A DNA stretch of 56,843 bases from an uncultured Pelagibacteraceae bacterium (GCA_902521615.1 CABYSJ010000010.1:1-56843); one strand, 5' to 3'; counted from the first letter of the stretch, positions 28,719 to 37,373 are shown. Numbers and translations: made by a program. Notes: generated by a model not told the origin, from the sequence alone.

Positions 28719-29398
28719 TGAAAATCAAAACACTTGAAGAAATATTAAAAAAAAAATCGTCAAAAACCGAGTTTGCAATTCTTACTAATTTAGAAAATGG
28801 GAATAGTGAAATTTATTTACCTGGCACTTCTCCAAAAGGAGAATTTTCAAAATATTCTGATGAAATAGAAAAATTCTTTAAATCAAAAAAAAACGGCGTT
28901 ATAGAAAATTCAGAGATATTTGTTGAAACTTATATAAAACCAATAAAAGTAGTTATTGTTGGGGCTGTACATATTGCACAATATTTAGTTGATTTTGCAA
29001 AAAGTTTAAATTTTGAAATAAGTATTATAGATCCAAGAGGATATTTTGCATCCGAACAAAGATTTCCTGATATTAAAGTTATCAATAAATGGCCAAAAGA
29101 AGCTTTTGAAGAAATTGAAACTAATTCAAGCACAGCCTTAATAGCTTTAACACATGATCCAAAAATAGATGATCCTGCTTTGCAATACGCATTAAAAAAT
29201 AAATTTTATTATATTGGAGCACTTGGTAGTAAAAAAACTCATGAAAACAGATGTCAAAGATTAAGTGAGGCTGGATTTACTAATGATGAAATTAATTCAA
29301 TTCACGGGCCAATTGGAATTAAGCTTGGTGGTAAATCTGCTCCTGAAATTGCTTTATCTATTATAGCTCAATTAGTATTAGAAACTTATAAAAAGTGA
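28718..29398 (+). CDS. XdhC Rossmann-domain protein
   Basis: This 226-residue protein has a nucleotide-binding fold with IKVVIVGAVHIAQYLVDFAKSLNFEISIIDPRGYFASEQRFP, then ALTHDPKIDDPAL, YIGALGSKKTHENR and HGPIGIKLGGKSAPEIALSIIAQLV. These are the standard C-terminal XdhC motifs. It complements the preceding N-terminal-domain protein. The stop overlaps a GTG start of the next gene. Confidence 0.9.
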   Translation: MKIKTLEEILKKKSSKTEFAILTNLENGNSEIYLPGTSPKGEFSKYSDEIEKFFKSKKNGVIENSEIFVETYIKPIKVVIVGAVHIAQYLVDFAKSLNFEISIIDPRGYFASEQRFPDIKVINKWPKEAFEEIETNSSTALIALTHDPKIDDPALQYALKNKFYYIGALGSKKTHENRCQRLSEAGFTNDEINSIHGPIGIKLGGKSAPEIALSIIAQLVLETYKK

Positions 29399-29970
29399 TT
29401 AAAGCAATATTACTTGCAGCTGGTCAATCAAAAAGAATGAAATCAGAAAATAAACTTATTAAGTTATATAAAAATAAACCGTTAATAAATTATTCATTAA
29501 ATGCATTAACAAAAAGTAAAGTAAACAAAATTATTATAGTTCTTGGTCATCAGCACAAAGAATTGAAAAAAATAATAAAAAAAAATAAAAAAATTATTTT
29601 TACCTACAACAAAAATTACAAAAAAGGGATGGCCTCATCTATAAAAAATGGATTAAAAAAAATATCTAAAAACGATAAGGGCTTTATTGTAGCTCAGTCA
29701 GATATGCCATTTGTTAAACAATCAGATATAAATAAAATTTGTAGATCTATAAATTCTAAAAAATTTTTAATACATGCTTTAAAATATAAAACTAGAGTTG
29801 GTAATCCTATTGGTTTTGACAGTTCTTTAATAAAAAAGTTTAAAAATATTAGAGGTCAGTTTGGAGCAAAATTTATGGTTAAAAGGCTCAAAAATAGAAC
29901 AAATTTTATTAAAACTATGAGTATTAAATCATTTAAAGATTTTGATAAAGCCTCAGATTTTAGAAGCTGA
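29395..29970 (+). CDS. MobA/MocA-like nucleotidyltransferase
   Basis: A 191-residue NTP-transferase fold starting with GTG at 29395, overlapping the previous stop. The nucleotide-binding signature IKAILLAAGQSKRMKSENKL is at the N-terminus, and the metal-binding Asp lies in VAQSDMPFVK. Hydroxylases of the CoxL type use molybdopterin cytosine dinucleotide, so a MocA (CTP-using) role fits the neighbourhood. The sequence is Lys/Asn-rich, which weakens close family placement. It overlaps the convergent msrQ by 18 bases. Confidence 0.8.
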   Translation: MIKAILLAAGQSKRMKSENKLIKLYKNKPLINYSLNALTKSKVNKIIIVLGHQHKELKKIIKKNKKIIFTYNKNYKKGMASSIKNGLKKISKNDKGFIVAQSDMPFVKQSDINKICRSINSKKFLIHALKYKTRVGNPIGFDSSLIKKFKNIRGQFGAKFMVKRLKNRTNFIKTMSIKSFKDFDKASDFRS

Positions 29971-30534
29971 TCTAGTAATTTTAACTCTAAAAAGCAAAAG
30001 AATTACTAAAATAATTAAAAATATAAGTGGTTTGAAAAATATTGTTTTTGACAGCCAAATATAATGAAGTATGCCAAAGATCCCAATTATATAAATTAAT
30101 CTATGAATTTTTTTCCAATTTTGTTTTAACAGTCTAACCATTCTCTCAGATGAAGTTACAGCAAGTGGGATTAATAACAGCCAAGCTGAAAATCCTATAA
30201 AAATAAACTTCTTTTTTAAAACATCGTTTATCAGTGGCTCAAAATCAAATCTGTAATCAAGACCAACATAACTTAACATATGAATAGATGCATAAAAAAA
30301 TGTGAACAAACCAAGCATTCTTCTAAACTTGATCCACTCTACTGACTTTGTGATTTTCTTAAGCGGTGTCATAGAAAGAGTTAAAAGAATAAAAATCAAA
30401 GTCCATTCTCCAAAGTGATTGATGATTCTATCAACAGGTTCTGGACCTAGTTGATTAAAAATTATTTGATAAGAAATTACATAAAGTGGCCAAAGAGAGA
30501 GAAAAAAAACTAGAGTTTTAGAATATCTACTCAA
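29953..30534 (-). CDS. msrQ: MsrQ haem-binding membrane subunit
   Basis: A 193-residue inner-membrane b-type haem protein (ferric-reductase-like domain, formerly YedZ) that passes electrons to periplasmic MsrP. About six hydrophobic segments are visible, with GEWTLIFILLTLSMTPLKK, the SIHMLSYVGLDYRFD histidine segment and WKKIHRLIYIIGIFGILHYIW holding conserved histidines. It is 6 bp downstream of msrP in the same direction. Confidence 0.93.
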   Translation of the reverse strand: MSRYSKTLVFFLSLWPLYVISYQIIFNQLGPEPVDRIINHFGEWTLIFILLTLSMTPLKKITKSVEWIKFRRMLGLFTFFYASIHMLSYVGLDYRFDFEPLINDVLKKKFIFIGFSAWLLLIPLAVTSSERMVRLLKQNWKKIHRLIYIIGIFGILHYIWLSKTIFFKPLIFLIILVILLLFRVKITRSASKI

Positions 30535-30540
30535 TTTAAT

Positions 30541-31446
30541 TTAGTAATTTTTTTTTAGATCCATACCGCTATAAAGACTTGCAACTTCATCTCCATAACC
30601 ATTAAACATTAAGGTCTTTACTCTAGGTGCCCAAACACCTTCGCCTATTATTCTTTCAGTTGCTTGAGACCATCTTGGGTGATCAACATTGGGATTAACA
30701 TTTGAGTAAAATCCATATTCTCTAGGCGAAGCCCACATCCATGATGAGGTAGGCATGTTTTCGACAAATTTAATTTTAACAATAGCTTTTGCACTTTTAA
30801 AACCATACTTCCAAGGAATAAAAATTCTTAGTGGTGCTCCATTTTGATTAGGTAATTTCTTGCCGTATAAACCTGTAACTACTGTTGTCAAAGGATGCAT
30901 AGCTTCATCAATTCTTAAACCTTCATTGTAAGGCCAGTTTAAAACAGGGTATCTTTGACCTTTCATTTGTGCAGGGTCATACACACTTTCAAATTCAACA
31001 AATTTTGCTTTATTAGTTGGATTTACTTTTGATAGTAATTTACTTAAAGAAAAACCCATCCATGGAATAACCATAGACCAACCCTCAACACATCTTAATC
31101 GATATATTCTTTCCTCAGAAATAAACATTTCTGAGATTTCTTCCATAGATAATTTTATTGGTTTTTCAACTTCACCCTCAATAGTTATATCCCAAGGAGT
31201 TGTTTTAAATATTTGAGAATTTCTATGAGGATCACTCTTTGATGTTCCAAACTCATAATAATTATTATAAGTCGTTATGTCTTTATAACTTGTTAATTTA
31301 TCTCTCTCACTTGCTAAAGATTTATTTACAAAGGGTATAGCGGACATTGCTAATGTGCTTGCACTAAGACCTATAGATTTAATGAAAGATCTTCTTTTTT
31401 TATAAATGTTCTCTGGTGTAATTTCTGAATTTTTAAATTTTATCAT
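30541..31446 (-). CDS. msrP: Periplasmic methionine-sulfoxide reductase MsrP
   Basis: Molybdopterin enzyme that repairs oxidised methionine in periplasmic proteins. A twin-arginine signal is seen in residues 15-45 (KKRRSFIKSIGLSASTLAM and a following AxA-like site). The molybdenum cysteine is in YRLRCVEGWSMVIPWMGF, and KYGFKSAKAIVKIKFVE and WMWASPREYGFYSN are further family motifs. Length (301) is close to E. coli MsrP (334). It lies next to moa genes, which supply its cofactor. Confidence 0.95.
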   Translation of the reverse strand: MIKFKNSEITPENIYKKRRSFIKSIGLSASTLAMSAIPFVNKSLASERDKLTSYKDITTYNNYYEFGTSKSDPHRNSQIFKTTPWDITIEGEVEKPIKLSMEEISEMFISEERIYRLRCVEGWSMVIPWMGFSLSKLLSKVNPTNKAKFVEFESVYDPAQMKGQRYPVLNWPYNEGLRIDEAMHPLTTVVTGLYGKKLPNQNGAPLRIFIPWKYGFKSAKAIVKIKFVENMPTSSWMWASPREYGFYSNVNPNVDHPRWSQATERIIGEGVWAPRVKTLMFNGYGDEVASLYSGMDLKKNY

Positions 31447-31447
31447 T

Positions 31448-31894
31448 TTAATTATTTAGAGATATTCCTTTTAACCACTCACTGTCCTCATTTTCATAAT
31501 GCTCTTTTTTCCAAATAGGAGATCTTTTTTTAATTTCTTCAATTATATATCTAGACAATACAAAAGCTTGATCTCTATGTTTGCAAGCTACACCAATAAT
31601 GATGCTTTTTTCTTTTAAACCTAAATATCCTTTAACATGCTCAATAAATACTGCTTTTTCTTTAATATCTAGCTTGTTATCAGCTTCTTTATAAATTTCT
31701 TCAAAACTTCTTATAACCATACTTTCTTTGGCATCATAGGTAATACCAGTAACTGTTTTATTTTCATTTAAATCTCTTACAGTCCCAACAAAATATATTA
31801 CAGCACCAAATTTCGATTGATTTAAAAAATTTTCTGCTTTTGAAATTTCTATCTTCTCATTTTTTGAAGCATCAATAATTTTAGTATGTAGCAT
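31448..31894 (-). CDS. moaE: Molybdopterin synthase large subunit MoaE
   Basis: Catalytic subunit that inserts two sulfurs from MoaD into cyclic pyranopterin. Family motifs are GAVIYFVGTVRDLNENKTVTGITYDA, VFIEHVKGYLGLKEKSIIIGVACKHRDQAF and KKRSPIWKKEHYENED with the catalytic lysine. 148 residues. One base is shared with the moaD stop and one base separates it from msrP. Confidence 0.95.
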   Translation of the reverse strand: MLHTKIIDASKNEKIEISKAENFLNQSKFGAVIYFVGTVRDLNENKTVTGITYDAKESMVIRSFEEIYKEADNKLDIKEKAVFIEHVKGYLGLKEKSIIIGVACKHRDQAFVLSRYIIEEIKKRSPIWKKEHYENEDSEWLKGISLNN

Positions 31895-32163
31895 TAACCG
31901 CCTCCTATAGGAGGTATAATGCTAAAGTTTTGTTTTTTAACTATTTTATAATTGTCTGAGACAATTTTATCATCAGACGAACAAAAAGCTGATGATTTTA
32001 TAATTTTTTTGAAAGTTTCATTTCCTTTAAATTTTATATCAATAAACTCTATCATTTGGTTTCTAAGATCTTTTATTGAGGAATTTTCAATTAATTCAAA
32101 ATCTAAATGTGATTTAGTACTAAATTCTCTAGCTGCGCCAAAAAGTTCAACTGATATTTTCAT
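31894..32163 (-). CDS. moaD: Molybdopterin synthase small subunit MoaD
   Basis: Ubiquitin-like sulfur carrier, 89 residues, beginning MKISVELFGAAREFSTKS and ending in the required Gly-Gly terminus (SIIPPIGGG), which is thiocarboxylated by MoeB. It shares its end bases with the flanking moaC and moaE genes, a fully coupled moaC-D-E arrangement. Confidence 0.94.
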   Translation of the reverse strand: MKISVELFGAAREFSTKSHLDFELIENSSIKDLRNQMIEFIDIKFKGNETFKKIIKSSAFCSSDDKIVSDNYKIVKKQNFSIIPPIGGG

Positions 32164-32708
32164 TAAAAAATATTTTCTAAAAAATCTGGTAGCCCATCAG
32201 GGTTTTTCCATAGTCCACTTTTTCCACCTTCTTTAATTAATAATTTTACGTTATCAATTTTAAGATGTGGATTTACTATTTTGCTTAAATCATAAATTGT
32301 GATTAAGGCAGAGTTAACACCCATTATAGCTTCCATCTCAACACCTGTTTTTGCAACTGCAGAAACGACACAAAAAACTTCTAATGAACTGTCTAATTCA
32401 TTCATAATTATTTTAGTAGCCGTATGGTCAATTGGAAGTGGGTGACATAGAGGAATAAGTTCACTTGTTTTTTTTACACCCAACACAGCTGATACCTCAG
32501 CTAAAGTAATAGGATCTCCTTTAGGCATCTTCTTATTTTTAATTAGATCAAAAACCTCTTTTCCAACATAAATTTTACCTGATGCAAGTGCTCTTCTAAA
32601 AGTTTCTTTTTTTGAAGAAACATCAACCATATTGAATGAGTTTTTTTGAAATATTTCTTTCGCCCAATCTTTAAGTTCTTCTTGATTTATAATTTTTAAT
32701 TTTGACAT
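32163..32708 (-). CDS. moaC: Cyclic pyranopterin monophosphate synthase MoaC
   Basis: Second step of cofactor synthesis, acting on the MoaA product. Residues MVDVSSKKETFRRALASGKI, the IPLCHPLPIDHT motif with conserved Cys/His, GVEMEAIMGVNSALITIYDLSK and the late lysine-rich loop KLLIKEGGKSG are all present. 181 residues, slightly longer than E. coli MoaC (161), with an N-terminal extension. Confidence 0.95.
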   Translation of the reverse strand: MSKLKIINQEELKDWAKEIFQKNSFNMVDVSSKKETFRRALASGKIYVGKEVFDLIKNKKMPKGDPITLAEVSAVLGVKKTSELIPLCHPLPIDHTATKIIMNELDSSLEVFCVVSAVAKTGVEMEAIMGVNSALITIYDLSKIVNPHLKIDNVKLLIKEGGKSGLWKNPDGLPDFLENIF

Positions 32709-33700
32709 TAGCCACCCGTGGTAGATAAATTTTTAGTTAAACCAGTTTCGCCAAGTTCCAAATGGTGAGATTCTTTTTTAAATTTCATTTGACCCATTAT
32801 AAGATCTTGTAATTCTTCAATTTGATCATCTTTTTGTAATAAATGTCTTATACTTATTCCAGTATTTCCAAATAGGCATAATCTAAGATCTCCTCTTGAT
32901 GTAATTCTTAATCTGTTACAGCTTCTACAAAAATCTTTAGAGTAGGGCGCTATAATTCCAAATTTCCCTTTGTATTCTGGATTGATATAATTTAGTGACG
33001 GCCCTGCATCTTTACCTAAGGTTTGATAAATCCAATTATTTTTATTTAGGTAATCTTTGAAAATTTTTGAAGATACATGATATTTTTTAAAATAATCTAG
33101 GTTATCGCCTGTTTGCATAAGTTCTATATATCGAAAATCCACTTTGCTCTTTTTTATAAATTCTCCCCAAGACTCAAAATCTTTTTCTGATGCATTTATT
33201 CCATTTAAAAGAACTGCATTAATCTTAATGTTTTCAAAATTTAAATCTTGTAGAATATTAATTCCTTTTAAAATCTCTGGTAATCGATCATGACCTGTAA
33301 CATTTTTAAATATATTTCTATCTAGACTATCAATGCTAATATTAATGCCGTTTAAGCCACTATCTACTAACATCTTTGCTTTTTCATCTAAATGATAACC
33401 GTTTGTGGTAATTACAACTTTTTTTATTCCAGCTTCATTTTTTAAGATCTTGATTATATCAAAAAAATCTTTTCTTACCGTTGGTTCACCTCCAGTAAGT
33501 CTAATTTTACATACACCCAATTTTGAAAAAACTTTTGCTAGACGTCTAATTTCCTCTAAGTGAAGAAATTTTCTATTATCGCTCTTATCAATTTGATATC
33601 CATTTGGTAAACAATACCCACACTTAAAATTACATACATCGGTAATCGAAAGTCTTATATATGGAAAAGTTCTGCCAAAGTTATCTCTTAATATATTCAT
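32708..33700 (-). CDS. moaA: GTP 3',8-cyclase MoaA
   Basis: Radical-SAM enzyme that starts molybdenum cofactor synthesis. The N-terminal cluster motif is CNFKCGYC (CxxxCxxC), the LTGGEPTVR motif follows, and the C-terminal cluster cysteines are in FCRSCNRLRITSRGDLRLCLFG. The C-terminus ends in Gly-Gly (STTGG), as required for activity. 330 residues. The ATG at 33700 directly follows a long hairpin, and no Shine-Dalgarno is visible outside it. Confidence 0.96.
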   Translation of the reverse strand: MNILRDNFGRTFPYIRLSITDVCNFKCGYCLPNGYQIDKSDNRKFLHLEEIRRLAKVFSKLGVCKIRLTGGEPTVRKDFFDIIKILKNEAGIKKVVITTNGYHLDEKAKMLVDSGLNGINISIDSLDRNIFKNVTGHDRLPEILKGINILQDLNFENIKINAVLLNGINASEKDFESWGEFIKKSKVDFRYIELMQTGDNLDYFKKYHVSSKIFKDYLNKNNWIYQTLGKDAGPSLNYINPEYKGKFGIIAPYSKDFCRSCNRLRITSRGDLRLCLFGNTGISIRHLLQKDDQIEELQDLIMGQMKFKKESHHLELGETGLTKNLSTTGG

Positions 33701-33753
33701 TTAAGTTAAAGCTATCATAATTAATAAAATTAATCATGATAGAATTAACTTAA
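33701..33753 (-). promoter_or_regulatory. Long hairpin abutting the moaA start codon
   Basis: Two 25-base arms (33701-33725 and 33729-33753) pair at 22 of 25 positions around a 3-base loop. The structure fills nearly all the 62-base spacer between the GYD gene and moaA, beginning 9 bases after the GYD stop and ending at the base before the moaA ATG. No U-tract follows, so a simple terminator is unlikely. It would hide any ribosome site for moaA. Confidence 0.6.
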
Positions 33754-33762
33754 AATCTAGCT

Positions 33763-34089
33763 TTAACCTGCTGGTTTATAATTAGCCATAGCTTTTGATG
33801 CCATACCTGCAGCTTTACCCATATCCATTTCCTCTAATATGGTAAAATTTGTTATAGCTCCAGAAGCTTCAACTGCTAGCTTAACTGCTGCTGCGCCTTC
33901 AAATCCAATACTACCACTCACAACTCCTACAAAATCATAAGCTCCTCTTGTGATCATAAAAGATTCCATCTTTCCTCCTACTGCCTCTGATAAAGCAGTA
34001 GCTGCTGCAGCTCTGTCTTGGTCTGGATTACCTATAAATCCTTTAAAAGCTTGAGCTGTATAATTGCCCATTACTATAAATTTAGCCAT
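33763..34089 (-). CDS. GYD-domain protein
   Basis: A 108-residue small protein of the GYD family, function not established. It begins MAKFIVMGNYTAQAFKGF and carries the GYD-like segment ITRGAYDFVGVVSGS at the usual position. The start at 34089 is chosen over an upstream in-frame ATG because a perfect AGGAGG (34095-34100) stands 5 bases before it. The strong ribosome site and clear -10 box suggest high expression. It is followed by the moaA hairpin. Confidence 0.85.
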   Translation of the reverse strand: MAKFIVMGNYTAQAFKGFIGNPDQDRAAAATALSEAVGGKMESFMITRGAYDFVGVVSGSIGFEGAAAVKLAVEASGAITNFTILEEMDMGKAAGMASKAMANYKPAG

Positions 34090-34114
34090 TGTTACCTCCT
34101 TTTTATAAAGTAAC

Positions 34115-34120
34115 ATTATA
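34115..34120 (-). promoter_or_regulatory. Candidate -10 box for the GYD gene
   Basis: TATAAT on the minus strand, about 25 bases before the ATG, giving a leader of roughly 19 bases that contains the AGGAGG site. The -35 region is only a T-run. The rest of the 209-bp spacer (34090-34298) is AT-rich with nothing else recognisable. Confidence 0.4.
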
Positions 34121-34298
34121 GAAGAAAAACAATTAATGAAAAAATTAAATATTAGTTATGTTGATTTTAAATATATTAATTTCAACTATTACTAGACACT
34201 TTAGTGCATAAAAATACTATAAAACTTAACTTCTATAAAAATAGTGAACCTGTAAAAGGTAAAATATTTTCAACTTTGTTTGTAAGAATTTAATTTAA

Positions 34299-35312
34299 TT
34301 AAAATATAACTTTTTCAAATTTTTTAGATTTTAAAGACCTTTTTGCACTTTCTGCTAGTATAAGAGATTTTCTACCATCTTCAAAATTAGCTAAAGGTTT
34401 AGAATTTTTTTTACAAATTTTTACTAAGTCATCCAGTTGAATTTTGTAGGCTTCAGAATATCTTTCAATAAAAAAGTTTTTTAATTGAGTTTTGTTGTCA
34501 GTTGAATTTTTTGAATACAAAACTGTTTCCAAATCTCTTTGATTATCTGAGATGATCATTCCTTTAGACCCAAAAAGCTCTATTCTTTGATCATAACCAA
34601 AACTACAATGCCTAGAATTAGTAATAATACACTGCACTCCTTTTTTAGTTTTCATAATTACAGTAGCTAAATCTAAATCGTTTATTTTTTTTAGTTTTCT
34701 ATCCGAGAAACGTTGCCCAGTAGCAAATATGGACTCAAATTCATCATTTCCAGCATAAAATCTTGCTAAATCAAAATCATGAATCATCATATCTTTAAAT
34801 ATACCTCCAGATGTCTTTAAATAGTTTATTGGTGGAGGCTCAGGGTCTCTGCTAGTAATAATTATTTTTTCTAATTTACCGATTCTACCCTTGAGTAAAT
34901 TATGATTTAAGGAATTATGCGCTGGGTCGTACCTTCTATTAAATCCGAGTTGAATTTTTGGTTTATATTTAGAAATTCTTTTTTTACACTTGTTAATTTT
35001 ATTTAAATCAAGGTCTAAAGGTTTTTCACAAAATACAACTTTTTTATTTACAACCGCTTCTTCAATAAATTTTAAGTGTGTGTTTGTGCTTGATGCAATA
35101 AAAATACATTTGATATTTTTATCTTTAAATGCAATTTTTGGATTTTGAATATCAACAGAGTTATACTTTTTGGATAGTTTTTTTGTTAATTTTTGATCTT
35201 TATCAAAAATATATTTCAGATTAAAATCTTTATGATTTATCAGGTTATTGGCGTGCATTTGACCAATTCTTCCAAGTCCAAATAGTGCAATATTAATTAT
35301 ATTTTTACCCAT
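34299..35312 (-). CDS. Gfo/Idh/MocA oxidoreductase, IolG-like inositol 2-dehydrogenase
   Basis: A 337-residue NAD(P)-dependent oxidoreductase with the Rossmann motif FGLGRIGQMHANNL, the CEKPLDL catalytic-lysine motif, and the segment GFNRRYDP then ITSRDPEPPP with GGIFKDMMIHDFDLARF. The last motifs are characteristic of inositol 2-dehydrogenases, which oxidise myo-inositol to 2-keto-myo-inositol. The start overlaps the end of the neighbouring Gfo/Idh/MocA gene by 16 bases. Location beside iolE supports the assignment; exact inositol isomer is unknown. Confidence 0.82.
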   Translation of the reverse strand: MGKNIINIALFGLGRIGQMHANNLINHKDFNLKYIFDKDQKLTKKLSKKYNSVDIQNPKIAFKDKNIKCIFIASSTNTHLKFIEEAVVNKKVVFCEKPLDLDLNKINKCKKRISKYKPKIQLGFNRRYDPAHNSLNHNLLKGRIGKLEKIIITSRDPEPPPINYLKTSGGIFKDMMIHDFDLARFYAGNDEFESIFATGQRFSDRKLKKINDLDLATVIMKTKKGVQCIITNSRHCSFGYDQRIELFGSKGMIISDNQRDLETVLYSKNSTDNKTQLKNFFIERYSEAYKIQLDDLVKICKKNSKPLANFEDGRKSLILAESAKRSLKSKKFEKVIF

Positions 35313-36442
35313 CTTTTTCTTCTTGAGGAAATTTTACACGCACTAATAAATTTTGCTGTTTCTAAACCCTCATCTTCATTTGGATAAAAGTATCTTTTTT
35401 TTGTTTTGTTTTTCAAAGAGTCGGCAAACTCTTTATAAATATTAGCAAACGCATCAAGGTATCCCTCTGGGTGACCAAATTTTATTCTAGAGAATTGCTT
35501 TGAAAATTCTGAATTATGAAATCCTCTTTCTAATAATTTTACAGCACCTTTTTCTGGATTTAATTTAAGATAATTTGGATCATTTTGAACCCACTCTAAA
35601 CTACCTTTAGAACCAAACACTCTAATTCTTAAACCATAAACACCACCTTTGGCCATTACACTTGTCCAAAACATTCCTTTTGCGCCATTGTTAAAATTGA
35701 TCATAACCTGTGCATTATCATCCATTTTAATTTTTTTTGATATTTGCTTTATATCTGCAAAAACTGTTTGTCCTTTCAAACCCGAAATATAAGAGGCTAG
35801 ATGGTACGCATGAGTTCCAATTTCATTTAAAACAGCGGATGCTCCAACTATTTTATTATCAATTTTCCATTTAAGTTTTCTTTTTACATTTTTTGAATTA
35901 ATTTTTGTTCCACCAGACCAATCTTGAATATATTCAACATTAATATATTCAACTTTACCAATTTTACCCTTTTCAACTAATTTTTTTGCTTCTCTCACCA
36001 TTGGATAAGCGGAATAATTATGAGTTAGTGCGTATTTTATTTTTTTATTTTTTTTAATTGATTTGAAAAGTTTTTTTGCTTGATCTAAATTTCCTGCAAA
36101 AGGTTTATCAGAAATTATATTTATATTTTTTGAAATAAATTTTTCAGCAATAATTTGATGACTTGATGGTGGTGTCATTATAGCAACTACATTAATTCCA
36201 TCTTTTCTCTTAGCTTCTTTCTCAGCCATATCTTTATAATTTGAGTAACATCTGTCAGATGAAATCCCTATACTCTTTCCAAACTTAGTAGAAATTTTTT
36301 CATTTCTTGAAAAAACTCCTGCTACTATTTCATATTGATCATCAAATCTAGATGAGATTCTATGAACATGACCAATCCATGATCCAGGACCACCCCCAAC
36401 AATTCCTAAACTTAATTTTTTAGTTTTATTTGATTTAAACAT
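35297..36442 (-). CDS. Gfo/Idh/MocA-family oxidoreductase
   Basis: A 381-residue oxidoreductase with an unusual nucleotide-binding loop LGIVGGGPGSWIGHVHRI, the lysine motif SDKPFAGNLDQAK and NEIGTHAYHLASYISG. The start at 36442 is preferred over an in-frame ATG at 36520 because the latter would overlap the divergent iolE gene, and the family begins near MFKSNKTKKLSLGIVGGG. Relatives of this length are often found in inositol clusters. It could act on another inositol isomer or a downstream keto-sugar. Only 28 bases separate it from iolE. Confidence 0.78.
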   Translation of the reverse strand: MFKSNKTKKLSLGIVGGGPGSWIGHVHRISSRFDDQYEIVAGVFSRNEKISTKFGKSIGISSDRCYSNYKDMAEKEAKRKDGINVVAIMTPPSSHQIIAEKFISKNINIISDKPFAGNLDQAKKLFKSIKKNKKIKYALTHNYSAYPMVREAKKLVEKGKIGKVEYINVEYIQDWSGGTKINSKNVKRKLKWKIDNKIVGASAVLNEIGTHAYHLASYISGLKGQTVFADIKQISKKIKMDDNAQVMINFNNGAKGMFWTSVMAKGGVYGLRIRVFGSKGSLEWVQNDPNYLKLNPEKGAVKLLERGFHNSEFSKQFSRIKFGHPEGYLDAFANIYKEFADSLKNKTKKRYFYPNEDEGLETAKFISACKISSRRKRWVKI

Positions 36443-36470
36443 TGAATATATCTTAGCAAAAAAAATATTT

Positions 36471-37373
36471 ATGTCAGTAAAATTAGGAATAGCACCAATA
36501 GCATGGAGTAATGATGACATGCCAGAACTGGGTGGTGATACACCTTTGGAACAATGCTTGTTAGAAGCAAGTCAGGCAGGATTTATAGGTATAGAGTCAG
36601 GCGGAAAGTTTCCAAAGAAATCAAAGGAATTAATTCCAAAATTAACTGAGTTTAAACTAAACCTTTGTTCTGGTTGGTATGGTGCAAATTTAAGAAAAAA
36701 TACAGTAGAAGAGGAAAAAAAAGTTATACAAGATCAATTGAAATTATTTAAAGATTGTAACGCACCTTGCATTGTTTTTGCAGAAGTTGCTGGATCAATT
36801 CAAGGAGATCCAGACAAAAAACTTTCGACTAGACCAAAAATGGATTTAGAAGAATCTAAAGATTACTATAAAAAAATTTCTGAGATGGGCAAATATTTAC
36901 AAGATGAAGGCATGCCACTTGCTTACCATCATCACATGGGGACTGTTATAGAAACCGAAGAAGATACTATAAGATTGCTAGAGAATACTGATGATAGTGT
37001 AAAACTTACTTTAGACACTGGTCATATGCTTTTTGCTCAAGGTAACTCTCTTAAAATATTAAAAAATTTTAGTGATAGAGTTATTCATATGCATTGCAAA
37101 GATATTAGAAAAAATGTTTTAGATAAATCATTAAAAGAAGATTTAAGCTTTAGAGGTGCATTTTTAGAGGGTGCTTTTACAGTACCTGGAGATGGCTGTA
37201 TTGATTACAAACCTTTATTTGATGTGTTAAAAGAAAAAAATTATTCTGGTTGGCTAGTTGTTGAAGCAGAGCAAGACCCAGCAAAAGCAAATCCTTTTGA
37301 ATATGCAAAGATTGGCTATAAATATTTAACTGAGACCTTAAATAAAAGTAATATTGAGATCTATAAAAATTAA
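36471..37373 (+). CDS. iolE: Inosose dehydratase IolE
   Basis: Dehydrates 2-keto-myo-inositol in inositol catabolism. The N-terminus KLGIAPIAWSNDDMPELGGDTPLEQCL is the IolE signature. The TIM-barrel metal ligands lie in LAYHHHMGTVIE, LTLDTGHM, VIHMHCKDIR and VVEAEQDP. 300 residues, normal length. It is divergent from the two oxidoreductase genes and convergent with a hydroxyacid dehydrogenase gene. No strong ribosome site is seen. Confidence 0.93.
   Translation: MSVKLGIAPIAWSNDDMPELGGDTPLEQCLLEASQAGFIGIESGGKFPKKSKELIPKLTEFKLNLCSGWYGANLRKNTVEEEKKVIQDQLKLFKDCNAPCIVFAEVAGSIQGDPDKKLSTRPKMDLEESKDYYKKISEMGKYLQDEGMPLAYHHHMGTVIETEEDTIRLLENTDDSVKLTLDTGHMLFAQGNSLKILKNFSDRVIHMHCKDIRKNVLDKSLKEDLSFRGAFLEGAFTVPGDGCIDYKPLFDVLKEKNYSGWLVVEAEQDPAKANPFEYAKIGYKYLTETLNKSNIEIYKN

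Noticed and set aside
28389..29398. XdhC broken by a frameshift
   Set aside because: Each part is a complete domain with its own start and an ATG/stop overlap; this split form is common.
34140..34298. Non-coding RNA or terminator in the spacer before the GYD gene
   Set aside because: Only a tiny ACCT/AGGT hairpin (near 34250) without T-tract was found; nothing distinct from AT-rich background.
35297..36520. Longer start at 36520 for the Gfo/Idh/MocA gene
   Set aside because: It would overlap the divergent iolE start by 50 bases and adds 26 residues without family similarity.
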